Shown in pieces: positions 6,075 to 13,331 of a stretch of 34,988 bases of DNA; the first letter of the stretch is position 1; each line of letters begins with the position of its first letter. A program made the position numbers and the translations under genes. The stretch comes from Hyphomicrobiales bacterium. GTDB lineage: Bacteria > Pseudomonadota > Alphaproteobacteria > Rhizobiales > Rhizobiaceae. The notes below the pieces were generated by a model. The model was not told the origin of the DNA. It saw only the letters and a list, made by a program, of their open reading frames with translations, and did no database searches. The stretch lies in the NCBI GenBank assembly GCA_900467745.1, contig UBQW01000055.1:1-34988 (forward strand), read 5' to 3'.

Positions 6075-8831
6075 TTGAAGAACAGCACCAAGAGCGAAAA
6101 GAAAGGTGCCTTTGCCCTGAAGCCGTCGCTCGCACGGCTGGTGGCGGCAAAGCGCCTGACCGCCCAATGCGTGTTGCTGTTCGAGCAGGTGCTGCCTCTC
6201 ACCCTGCCCATCCTGTCGCTCGCAGCGCTTTATCTGGCCGCATCCTGGTTTGGCGTTTTCCGCATCGTTCCCGATTGGCTGCGCATCGTGCTGCTCGCAG
6301 GCTTCGGCCTCGGGCTGCTGGCAACGCTCTATCCCTTCCGCAAGCTGCACTGGCCGGGCTCGGCCGCCGCCGACCGGCTGCTGGAAGAACGCAACGGCCT
6401 GCCGCATCAGCCGGTCGCCGTGCAGGAAGACGAGCCGGCCTTCGACACGCCCGTCGCCCGCGCGCTGTGGCGCGAGCACCAGACCCGCATGGCCGAGAAG
6501 ATCGCCTCGCTCGACGCCGGCTTCCCGCAGCCCGATATCGCCTCGCACGACCGCTGGGCGCTGCGCGCCATCCCGGCCCTTCTGATCGTCGTCGCCTTCG
6601 GCTATTCGCTGTCGACGAACGGCGGCTCGGTCAGCGATGCGCTGCAGCCGCGCCCGCAGGCGCAGGCGACCGACCCGGCCGTTCGCATCGACGCCTGGAT
6701 CCCCCCGCCCGCCTATACCGGCCGCGCCCCCGTCTATCTCACCGCGACCGGCAGCGAGCAGGGCGCGATCAAGATCCCGCAATCGTCGAACCTCACCGTG
6801 CGCGTCTCCGGCGGCAAGGCCGACGAAAAGGTGGTCTTCGCCCGCGAGGACGGCCAGCGCATCGAGATCGCCGCAGCCGAAAACCCCACCGCCACGCCGA
6901 ACGCCCCCGCTTCCGGAACGCCCGCGACACCCGCGCCTGTAACGGCCGAGGCTCAGCAGCTGGCAACGGCAACGCCCCAGCAGCAGACCGCCTCCACGCA
7001 TCTGATGAAGCTCGAGGAAAACGGCACGCTCGAGGTCAACGGCCGCAAATGGGCCTTCGACGTCATTCCCGACAAGGCGCCCGAGATCGCATTCAACGGC
7101 CTGCCGAAACCGACGGTCAACGGCGCGCTGGAGATCGGCTACACGATCAAGGACGACTACGGCGTCCAGGAAGCCACGGCCGAAATCGTGCCTGTCGAGA
7201 CGGACTCGAGCGCCACGCCCCTCTATCCGCTGCCCGAATACAAGCTCGACATTCCGCGCCGCAATGCTCGCGACTCCAAGGGTGTGGCCAGCAAGAACCT
7301 CACCGAGCATCCGCTCGCGGGCAAGCGCGTGCGCATCACGCTGATCGCCAAGGACGCCGCCGGCCAGACGGGCCGTAGCCCGCCGCACGAGATGACGCTG
7401 CCCGCCCGCCCCTTCAGCGAGCCGCTTGCAGCCGCCGTCGCCGAGGAGCGCCAGACCTTCGCGCTCGACACGCGCAAGATGCCTGAGGCGATTGCGCTCA
7501 ACGAGGCGCTGACGCTGCGCCCGGAAGAGACGATCCCCAATCTTACCAATTACCTGCTGATCGAATCCGCCCGCCAGCGCATGAAGCTCGCCAAGGGCGA
7601 CGAGGCGCTGAAGGACACGGCCGACTATCTGTGGGACATCGCCATCGGCATGGAGGACGGCAACCTCTCTGAGGCTGAGCGCAATCTGCGCAACGCCCAG
7701 CAGAACCTCGCCGACGCCCTGCAGCGCAACGCACCCGACGCCGAGGTCAAGAAGCTCATGGACGAGCTGCGCAAGGCGATGCAGGACTACATGAAGGAGC
7801 TGGCGCAGCGCATGCAGAATGCGCCGATGCAGCCCAACCAGAACGCCCAGAACGTCATTCGCCAGCAGGATCTGGAGCGGATGATGGACCAGATCGAAAA
7901 CCTGGCCCGCTCCGGCAACCGCGACGCCGCCCAGCAGATGCTGTCTGAACTGCAGCGGATGATGAACAACATGCAGGCCGGACGGCCGCAGCGTGGCCAG
8001 CAGCAGGGCCAGGACAACAGCCAGATGCGCCAGCAGATGGACAAGCTCGGCCAGATCCTGCGCGACCAGCAGCAGCTGATGGAAGAGACCTTCAAGCTCG
8101 ACCAGCAGCTGAAGGACCGCATGCAGCGCGGCGACCCAAACAACATGAACCCCGACCTCGGGATGAACGACCCGCTTCTGAACGACATGCCGATGGACAA
8201 TGACGGCATGCCGCAGGATCAGCAGCAACAACAGGGCCAACAAGGCCAGAACCAGCAGGGCCAGCAGCAACAGGGGCAGCAAGGCCAGCAGGGCCAGAAC
8301 CCCTCCGACGAGATGACGGCTGAACAGCTGCGCGAGGCGCTGAAGCAGCTGCGCGAGCGCCAGGACCAGCTCGGCAAGCAGCTCGGCGAAATGCAGAAGA
8401 GCCTCGGCGACATGGGCATGAAGCCCGGCCAGGGCTTCGGCCAGGCGCAACGCGAGATGGAAGGCGCCGGCCGCGAGCTCGGCCAAGGCCGCGGCGAGCC
8501 GGCCATCCAGGGCCAGGGCCGCGCGCTGGAGGCGCTACGCCAGGGCGCCCGTGACATGATGAACCAGATGATGCAGGCGCAGCAGGGTCAGCAAGGCCAG
8601 GGCCAGGGACCGCAGGGCCAAGTCGGCCAGGGCAACCAGAACGGCCGCGATCCGCTCGGCCGTCCGCGCCGCGCCGACGGTCCCGACTTCGGCGACCAGG
8701 TGAAGGTGCCCGACGAGATCGACGTGCAGCGCGCCCGCGAAATCCTCGATGCCATCAGAGAAAAGCTGGGCAACAACCCTTCACAGGAGATGGAACGGCG
8801 CTATCTTGAACGCCTGCTCGATATTCAATAA
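6075..8831 (+). CDS. DUF4175 / TIGR02302 family large membrane protein with Gln/Gly-rich C-terminus
   Basis: Function unknown. The 918-residue protein has two N-terminal membrane helices (about 39-60 and 69-87), a third at 162-180, then a large soluble part: a beta-rich segment (about 210-450) interrupted by a Pro/Ala/Thr/Gln linker near 278-310, and a charged helical C-terminal half. Two low-complexity tracts of glutamine and glycine lie near residues 714-745 and 832-860. The layout matches alphaproteobacterial DUF4175/TIGR02302 proteins, which commonly follow lysA. TTG 6075 is chosen because GGAG lies 7 nt upstream and no ATG precedes the first helix. It is probably in the inner membrane; the side of the long domain is not certain. 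The Gln codons form in-frame DNA repeats that could vary in length. Confidence 0.82.
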   Translation: MKNSTKSEKKGAFALKPSLARLVAAKRLTAQCVLLFEQVLPLTLPILSLAALYLAASWFGVFRIVPDWLRIVLLAGFGLGLLATLYPFRKLHWPGSAAADRLLEERNGLPHQPVAVQEDEPAFDTPVARALWREHQTRMAEKIASLDAGFPQPDIASHDRWALRAIPALLIVVAFGYSLSTNGGSVSDALQPRPQAQATDPAVRIDAWIPPPAYTGRAPVYLTATGSEQGAIKIPQSSNLTVRVSGGKADEKVVFAREDGQRIEIAAAENPTATPNAPASGTPATPAPVTAEAQQLATATPQQQTASTHLMKLEENGTLEVNGRKWAFDVIPDKAPEIAFNGLPKPTVNGALEIGYTIKDDYGVQEATAEIVPVETDSSATPLYPLPEYKLDIPRRNARDSKGVASKNLTEHPLAGKRVRITLIAKDAAGQTGRSPPHEMTLPARPFSEPLAAAVAEERQTFALDTRKMPEAIALNEALTLRPEETIPNLTNYLLIESARQRMKLAKGDEALKDTADYLWDIAIGMEDGNLSEAERNLRNAQQNLADALQRNAPDAEVKKLMDELRKAMQDYMKELAQRMQNAPMQPNQNAQNVIRQQDLERMMDQIENLARSGNRDAAQQMLSELQRMMNNMQAGRPQRGQQQGQDNSQMRQQMDKLGQILRDQQQLMEETFKLDQQLKDRMQRGDPNNMNPDLGMNDPLLNDMPMDNDGMPQDQQQQQGQQGQNQQGQQQQGQQGQQGQNPSDEMTAEQLREALKQLRERQDQLGKQLGEMQKSLGDMGMKPGQGFGQAQREMEGAGRELGQGRGEPAIQGQGRALEALRQGARDMMNQMMQAQQGQQGQGQGPQGQVGQGNQNGRDPLGRPRRADGPDFGDQVKVPDEIDVQRAREILDAIREKLGNNPSQEMERRYLERLLDIQ
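8216..8302 (+). repeat. In-frame CAG/GGC codon repeat encoding a Gln/Gly tract
   Basis: Within the DUF4175 gene, short units such as cagcagggccag and caacagggccaa repeat in frame and encode runs of Gln with single Gly. A second, shorter tract lies at about 8571-8635. The repeats are imperfect and keep the frame, so length change by slippage is possible but not shown. Confidence 0.65.
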
Positions 8832-8920
8832 GACGCAGGATATATTCTTGATTTCAAACCTGCCCCGAACAGCGGCTTTTCACCCGTATGGGGCTATTCC
8901 AAAACCGCGGAAGCTTCGTA

Positions 8921-9409
8921 ATGTCGCGGCGGCAGGCGACGAACGATAGCGATTCGATGGCAATTCTCTTCAAGACGGTAATCGACGAAAACACGGCATT
9001 CGAGATGATCGGCAATGCCCTGTCCGAGCACGGCAACGACTATGACGGCTATCTAAACGTCGTCGCCGACGAAGGTGAGCAGACGCTGACCTGGGGCCCA
9101 AACATGCATGCCGAGCAGTTCCAGGCCGAAATGACGGAGATCTTCCGCGCCACCTGGGACATCTGCCCTTTCTGGGTGGTCTATGAGCGCCGCGACGACC
9201 GAAAGGATCCCGACGCCAACGACATCCGCAACGCCGCCTTCAGGCTGACCCGCGCCTATGACGGCGTGCTCGTCGTCACGCTTAGCCTGCTCGACAAGCG
9301 AGACCATGCCGAAGATATCGAACTGATCTTCGTCTGCTTCAAGGAAGACCCACAGCGCCGGAATTTTCGCGTGCGCTTCGAGGGCAAGTTCATTCAGCCA
9401 CAGAACTGA
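8921..9409 (+). CDS. Conserved-looking protein of unknown function, 162 residues
   Basis: I do not recognise the family. The protein is soluble, without signal peptide or membrane helix, and rich in acidic and aromatic residues, including W-G-P-N-M-H, D-I-C-P-F-W-V-V-Y-E-R and a basic final strand R-V-R-F-E-G-K-F. Two cysteines do not form a metal-site pattern. Codon usage matches its neighbours, supporting a real gene. ATG 8921 has GGAAG about 7 nt upstream; ATG 8888 (11 residues longer) has no site, and ATG 8957 begins where the compact domain seems to start (M-A-I-L-F-K-T-V). It follows the DUF4175 gene by 89 bp and ends at a strong hairpin facing the CpdR-like gene. Confidence 0.75.
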   Translation: MSRRQATNDSDSMAILFKTVIDENTAFEMIGNALSEHGNDYDGYLNVVADEGEQTLTWGPNMHAEQFQAEMTEIFRATWDICPFWVVYERRDDRKDPDANDIRNAAFRLTRAYDGVLVVTLSLLDKRDHAEDIELIFVCFKEDPQRRNFRVRFEGKFIQPQN

Positions 9410-9410
9410 A

Positions 9411-9434
9411 AAAGCCGGCGAGGACGCCGGCTTT
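9411..9434. terminator. Terminator hairpin shared by convergent genes
   Basis: A perfect 10-bp stem, aaagccggcg (9411-9420) with cgccggcttt (9425-9434), loop agga, begins one base after the stop of the 162-residue protein gene and lies 21 bp before the end of the converging response regulator. A residues on the left and T residues on the right let it work on both strands. Confidence 0.8.
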
Positions 9435-9455
9435 GAATGGCATTACTGAGCTATC

Positions 9456-9815
9456 TCAGGCCGCCAGAGCGCGCGCGACCGCCTTGCGGATATCGGGAAG
9501 CGCGAATGGCTTCGACACGACATCGACGATCTTCTCGGCGAGGTCATCGGCGCGTTCGCGCTGTTCGGCATAGCCGGTCATCAACAGGATCTTCAGCGCC
9601 GGAAACGCCGACTTCGCCTGGTGCGCGAGCTCGATGCCGTCCATCACCGGCATGCGGATATCCGACAGCAGCAGGTCGTAGCCGCCGATGTTGAGCTTCT
9701 CCAGCCCTTCCGCACCGTCAGCCGCTTCTTCGGTCTCATGACCGTCGAGGCGCAAAGCGCGGGCTACGAAAGAACGCAGGGAATCTTCGTCTTCCGTAAT
9801 CAGAATTCTTGCCAT
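9456..9815 (-). CDS. cpdR: CpdR-like single-domain response regulator
   Basis: This 119-residue receiver domain has no output domain. Phosphorylation-site residues are complete: acidic pair Glu8/Asp9, phospho-acceptor Asp52 in L-S-D-I-R-M-P, Thr80 in L-L-M-T-G-Y-A and Lys102 in S-K-P-F. The segment L-L-M-T-G-Y-A-E-Q-R-E-R-A closely matches Caulobacter and Sinorhizobium CpdR, which in the unphosphorylated state primes the ClpXP protease to degrade cell-cycle regulators such as CtrA; phosphate arrives through the CckA-ChpT relay. The start is ambiguous: ATG 9815 matches the usual M-A-R-I-L start, while ATG 9824 would add three residues, and the GGAG upstream suits neither perfectly. A CtrA-like half site lies about 100 bp upstream. 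Confidence 0.85.
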   Translation of the reverse strand: MARILITEDEDSLRSFVARALRLDGHETEEAADGAEGLEKLNIGGYDLLLSDIRMPVMDGIELAHQAKSAFPALKILLMTGYAEQRERADDLAEKIVDVVSKPFALPDIRKAVARALAA

Positions 9816-9913
9816 GGTGTGCATTGCTCCGTTTCATGCCCTACCCGCAAATCACACGACTTTCCTTTGCGAGTGGTAAACGGCCGAAGGCAATGATCCG
9901 GGCGATGGACGGG

Positions 9914-9921
9914 ATGGTTAA
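9914..9921 (-). promoter_or_regulatory. Candidate CtrA half site upstream of cpdR
   Basis: On the minus strand the sequence reads TTAACCAT, identical to the 8-base CtrA half-site motif known from Caulobacter. It lies about 100 bp upstream of the cpdR start in the only gap from which cpdR could be transcribed. A single 8-mer is weak evidence. Confidence 0.35.
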
Positions 9922-9948
9922 CAACCCGTCTTGAAATGGTGCATCCAA

Positions 9949-9993
9949 GCATGTCGCGCAAAAGTGTGCAGCGGTTTTGCGGCAACGACATGC
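9949..9993. repeat. 45-bp palindromic repeat, copy 1 (downstream of hpt)
   Basis: Outer arms gcatgtcg (9949-9956) and cgacatgc (9986-9993) and inner arms cgcaaaa (9957-9963) and ttttgcg (9975-9981) give an imperfect nested hairpin. A second copy of equal length lies at 10622-10666, on the other side of hpt. It ends 18 bp before the hpt stop. Confidence 0.75.
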
Positions 9994-10011
9994 GACAAGA
10001 AAAAGAGGTGA

Positions 10012-10554
10012 CTACGCGTCGCCCGTCACCACGCCGACGAAGGGAAGTTCGCGGAAGGCATAGGCCACGTCCATGCCGTAGCCGACGACGAAATAATCGG
10101 GGCATTCGAAGCCGACATAATCCGCTTCCAGCTTTTCCTTGCGCTTGACGCTCTTGTCGAGCAGCACGGCGATGGTGACGTTGCGGGCGCCGCGCTCATA
10201 GAGCAGTTCCTTGGCGAACTTCAGCGTGCGGCCGGATTCGAGGATATCGTCGATCAGGAGAACATCGCGGTCCTTCACCTCGCTGTCGATATCCTTGACG
10301 ATCCTGACACCTTGAGAAACCGTGCCGGTGCCGTAGCTCGACAGCGTGATGAACTCGACCTCGGGCGCAAGCCCGCTGTCGTGCAGCGCGCGGATGAGGT
10401 CGGCCGCGAAAATGAACGAGCCCTTGAGGACGGCGATGACGAGCAGGTCCTTGGTCGGTCCCTTGGCGATCTCCCGGGCGATGGCATGATTGCGCTCGGC
10501 AATCATCTCGGCCGTGAAAAGAGGATCGATATTCTTACCGCGCACCACAGGCAT
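10012..10554 (-). CDS. hpt: Hypoxanthine phosphoribosyltransferase
   Basis: Hpt converts hypoxanthine (and often guanine) plus PRPP to the nucleotide, a purine salvage step in the cytosol. The 180-residue length is normal. Visible motifs are the flexible-loop region L-S-S-Y-G-T-G-T near 71-78 and the PRPP-binding loop V-L-L-I-D-D-I-L-E-S-G-R-T at 98-110, with the D-D pair that holds Mg-PRPP. Lys/Asp residues of the purine pocket lie in the P-D-Y-F-V-V-G-Y-G-M-D segment (152-162). ATG 10554 has GGAG about 9 nt upstream; a GTG at 10581 would add nine residues. The gene stands alone, framed by two copies of the same palindromic repeat. Confidence 0.95.
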   Translation of the reverse strand: MPVVRGKNIDPLFTAEMIAERNHAIAREIAKGPTKDLLVIAVLKGSFIFAADLIRALHDSGLAPEVEFITLSSYGTGTVSQGVRIVKDIDSEVKDRDVLLIDDILESGRTLKFAKELLYERGARNVTIAVLLDKSVKRKEKLEADYVGFECPDYFVVGYGMDVAYAFRELPFVGVVTGDA

Positions 10555-10621
10555 GAAGGCTTGCTCCCTGAAAACAAGCACAAGCCGTTAGCACAAACCG
10601 CGCGGCGAAACACCCCATAAA

Positions 10622-10666
10622 GCATGTCGCGCAAAAGTGTGACGCGGTTTTGCGCTGCTGACATGC
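10622..10666. repeat. 45-bp palindromic repeat, copy 2 (upstream of hpt)
   Basis: The first 20 bases (gcatgtcgcgcaaaagtgtg) are identical to copy 1 at 9949, and the right side again carries ttttgcg and acatgc. The two copies differ in the loop and in a few right-arm bases. It lies 67 bp upstream of the hpt start. Confidence 0.75.
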
Positions 10667-10680
10667 GCTAGAACAAAGAT

Positions 10681-10724
10681 CTAAAGCGCGAAGAGCGAAT
10701 CCGTAGGATCGCGATGCGCTTTAG
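10681..10724. repeat. Palindrome overlapping the stop codon of the DUF3426-like gene
   Basis: Outer arms ctaaagcgc (10681-10689) and gcgctttag (10716-10724) are exact complements; an inner stem is gaatcc/ggatcg-like around gta. The TAA stop of the minus-strand gene (10721-10723) lies inside the right arm. It directly follows the 45-bp repeat at 10622-10666, so the two form one composite block. It could act as a terminator-like hairpin for that gene, though no T run follows. Confidence 0.6.
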
Positions 10725-11395
10725 GGCATAAAGGAGAGCCGAACCTCAGGCGTTTTTCCACCGGGATACTGTATCCTGGAGGAGAAGCCACGGCTCTGGC
10801 CGCCATAGATCACGTCGGTGGGCGCATTGATCACCACGCTGGCGACCAGCTTTTCATCGGCATAGAGATTGGCGCGGATCGGCCGCACCATCTGCGTCGT
10901 GCCGCTGACATTGTCGATAATGCCGTTGATCAAAAGCACCCGCATGCCATTGGCATCGCGCGGCGTCGCCGTCACATGGGTGAAGTGCAGCGGATCGGTA
11001 TCGACGGCAGCGTTGGAAACAGACAGACCGGAGAACCCTCCGGAGAGGCCGAAGACGAGAACGCAGAGCGCCACCACAAGCACCGAGAAATGCTTGAGCG
11101 AGGCCTGCTGCAGCCAGGCCTCGGCGGCCTGAACGAAGGATGGCGCCTGAACCGGCGCTGCTCGCTCTGGACGCGGCGACGGACGAGCGCCGGCACTGCG
11201 GCTGTTGTCGTTGAAGCTGCGGCCCTTGAAGCTGCGATCGTTGAAGTCAGGCGCGCGCTGCTTGCCGATGACCACGAACTCGGCGTCGGCGATATCGGCG
11301 GGACGGCTTTGCCGGTGCTCGCGCTTGACCGCATCCGGAGGCAGGAAATCATAGGCCCGCCCGGGTGCCTGGCGCTTGAACGAGGAGGATGTCAT
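10721..11395 (-). CDS. Single-pass membrane protein, DUF3426-like C-terminal domain, no zinc ribbon
   Basis: This 224-residue protein has a long polar, Arg/Ser/Pro-rich N-terminal region (about 1-95), one membrane helix at 103-123 and a C-terminal beta-type domain of about 100 residues resembling DUF3426 (V-L-L-I-N-G-I-I-D-N-V-S, then P-I-R-A-N-L-Y and a final V-R-L-S-F-M). Many alphaproteobacterial proteins beside ftsE join such a domain to an MJ0042 zinc ribbon. Here the only cysteine lies in the membrane helix, so the ribbon is absent. ATG 11395 follows GGAAAGG by about 8 nt; an upstream frame extension to 11440 lacks a clear site. Role unknown; the position opposite ftsEX suggests an envelope or division link only by context. 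Confidence 0.72.
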   Translation of the reverse strand: MTSSSFKRQAPGRAYDFLPPDAVKREHRQSRPADIADAEFVVIGKQRAPDFNDRSFKGRSFNDNSRSAGARPSPRPERAAPVQAPSFVQAAEAWLQQASLKHFSVLVVALCVLVFGLSGGFSGLSVSNAAVDTDPLHFTHVTATPRDANGMRVLLINGIIDNVSGTTQMVRPIRANLYADEKLVASVVINAPTDVIYGGQSRGFSSRIQYPGGKTPEVRLSFMP

Positions 11396-11600
11396 GACGA
11401 CCGCCTTTCCGGTATCCACTGCTTTCGCGGCCAGCCTCAAAGGCGGGCATTGAAACGAATCCTCTCTACTCGTAAATTTTATTGGTTAATGCTTCGCAAA
11501 TGCCGCCATCAAACAGGCGTCTTTCCGGCGAAATTTACCCGTTGTTAACGGATCTGGTTAACAAGTCATGCGGTGAAACAACAAGAAACTGAGCGGCCCG
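11396..11600. promoter_or_regulatory. Divergent intergenic region upstream of ftsE
   Basis: This 205-bp region is AT-richer than its surroundings. It holds an inverted pair gttaac/gttaac (around 11533-11556) just ahead of ftsE, each half itself a palindrome. The two TTAA boxes are 9 bases apart, not the 7 of a CtrA site. It should hold the promoters for both ftsE and the DUF3426-like gene. Confidence 0.4.
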
Positions 11601-12260
11601 TTGATCCACTTCGAGAATGTCGGTTTGCGCTATGGAATGGGACCGGAAATCCTCCGGGACCTGACCTTCGACATCCCGAAGAAATCCTTCCAGTTCCTGA
11701 CCGGCCCCTCCGGCGCCGGCAAGACCACGCTGCTTCGGCTTCTCTTCCTTTCGCTGCAGCCGACACGCGGGTTGATCCGCATGTTCGGGCGCGACATCAC
11801 CGATATACCCCGCACCGAACTGCCGCTCCTGCGCCGCCGCGTCGGCATCATCTTCCAGGAATTCCGCCTGCTCGACCATCTCACCACCTATGAGAACGTG
11901 GCGCTGCCGCTGCGCGTGCGCGGCAAGGATGAGGCCTCCTACAAGACCGACGTGCTGGAACTCCTGAAATGGGTCGGCCTCGGCGAGCGCATCAACGTGC
12001 TGCCGCCGGTGCTCTCGGGCGGCGAAAAGCAGCGTGCGGCGATTGCCCGCGCCCTCATCGACCGCCCCGAGATCCTGCTCGCCGACGAGCCGACCGCCAA
12101 CGTCGATCCGCCGATGGCGCGCCGCCTGCTGAACCTCTTCCTCGAACTCAATCGCCTCGGAACTGCCGTCGTGATCGCCACCCACGATCTGACGCTGATG
12201 GACCAGGTGGACGCCCGCCGGATGATCCTCTCGGAAGGGCACCTCGACATCCATGACTGA
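11601..12260 (+). CDS. ftsE: Cell division ATP-binding protein FtsE
   Basis: FtsE is the ABC-type ATPase that, with FtsX, couples the divisome to periplasmic cell-wall hydrolase activation. The 219 residues cover one full nucleotide-binding domain: Walker A G-P-S-G-A-G-K-T-T (35-43), Q-loop in I-I-F-Q-E-F-R-L-L, signature L-S-G-G-E-K-Q-R, Walker B I-L-L-A-D-E-P-T and the H-loop in A-T-H-D. The F-Q-E-F-R-L-L segment is typical of FtsE. The start is TTG 11601; no ATG lies close enough upstream, and the domain begins M-I-H-F-E-N. The 3' end overlaps ftsX by 8 bp, so the two are translationally coupled. Confidence 0.95.
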   Translation: MIHFENVGLRYGMGPEILRDLTFDIPKKSFQFLTGPSGAGKTTLLRLLFLSLQPTRGLIRMFGRDITDIPRTELPLLRRRVGIIFQEFRLLDHLTTYENVALPLRVRGKDEASYKTDVLELLKWVGLGERINVLPPVLSGGEKQRAAIARALIDRPEILLADEPTANVDPPMARRLLNLFLELNRLGTAVVIATHDLTLMDQVDARRMILSEGHLDIHD

Positions 12261-13263
12261 GCCAACCGCCCGCCCCGCAGCGCCAGCAGCCTCCAAGGGT
12301 CAGAAACGCCCGGAGATGAAGGTGCGCCCGACCGCGCCGATCCTGCCGTCCGCCAACATCCAGGGCAACGCGCTGATGGTCGTGATCGCGATCATGGCCT
12401 TTCTCGCCTGCCTGACGCTCGGCGGCGTCTCCATGGTGCGCTCGACGGCCGCAAGCTGGGAAAGCCAGATCTCCCGCGAGATCACCATCCAGATCAAGCC
12501 CGACGACGGGCTGGACATGGACAAGGCGCTGAATGACGCCCGCCGCATCGCGCTCACCTTCGTCGGCACCAAGGATGGCCAGATCGTCGACGAGGCCGCC
12601 ACCGCGCGCCTGCTCGAACCCTGGCTCGGCACCGGCCTCGACATCAAGGAACTGCCCGTTCCCCGCCTCGTCATCATCACCATCGACGAGAGCAACCCGC
12701 CCGATTTCGACGCGATGCGCGCCATGCTGAAGGAGAGCATTCCGCAATCCTCGCTCGACGATCACCGCACCTGGGTCGACCGCCTGGTCTCGATGGCGCA
12801 CACGACGGTCATGATCGGCACCGGCGTGCTGCTGCTGGTCTTCTCCGCCATGGTGCTGACCGTGGTCTTCGCCACGCGTGGCGCGCTGTCGGGCAACAGG
12901 CACATCGTCGAAGTCCTGCACTTCGTCGGCGCCGAGAGCTCCTTCGTTGCCAACGAGTTCCAGAAGCATTTCCTCAAGATCAGCCTCAAGGGCTCGGCCG
13001 TCGGCTCAGCACTTGCCGCCCTCTTCTTCATGAGCGCCGGCTTTTTGCAGAGCCGCACGCTCGCCACCCCGCAGACCGACCAGGCAACTGCACTCTTCGG
13101 CACCTTCTCGGTGGGCGCGCTCGGCTATGCCGGCATCTTCGCGACGATGATCGTCATCGCCCTCCTGACCACCTTCACTGCCCGGCTAACGGTCATGCGC
13201 ACCATCTACGAAATCGACACGCTGCGCTCCGATCCCACCCGCGCCGACGGCCTTCCGAATTAA
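12253..13263 (+). CDS. ftsX: Cell division protein FtsX
   Basis: FtsX is the membrane partner of FtsE. The 336-residue protein has a polar N-terminus of about 38 residues, helix 1 at 39-62, a periplasmic domain of roughly 115 residues that in the family binds hydrolase activators, helix 2 at about 178-204, and two more helices near 240-258 and 277-305. This four-helix layout with a large first external loop is that of FtsX. The N-terminal cytoplasmic tail (Pro/Ala/Lys-rich) is longer than in many homologues. The ATG lies inside the end of ftsE. The next gene begins 68 bp later. Confidence 0.92.
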   Translation: MTEPTARPAAPAASKGQKRPEMKVRPTAPILPSANIQGNALMVVIAIMAFLACLTLGGVSMVRSTAASWESQISREITIQIKPDDGLDMDKALNDARRIALTFVGTKDGQIVDEAATARLLEPWLGTGLDIKELPVPRLVIITIDESNPPDFDAMRAMLKESIPQSSLDDHRTWVDRLVSMAHTTVMIGTGVLLLVFSAMVLTVVFATRGALSGNRHIVEVLHFVGAESSFVANEFQKHFLKISLKGSAVGSALAALFFMSAGFLQSRTLATPQTDQATALFGTFSVGALGYAGIFATMIVIALLTTFTARLTVMRTIYEIDTLRSDPTRADGLPN

Positions 13264-13331
13264 GATTACGGGCTGCATTTTGCCATGAAAGCGTCTGTTC
13301 GCCGCCCTAATCTGCGTATATTTTTCGATTC

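Noticed and set aside
6036..8486. 816-residue open frame antisense to the DUF4175 gene
   Set aside because: Its Leu/His/Arg-rich low-complexity translation mirrors the Gln/Gly codons of the real gene, shows no domain and has no ribosome site; it is an effect of high GC.
11533..11556. Full CtrA site upstream of ftsE
   Set aside because: The two TTAA boxes are separated by 9 bases, not 7, so the consensus is not met.
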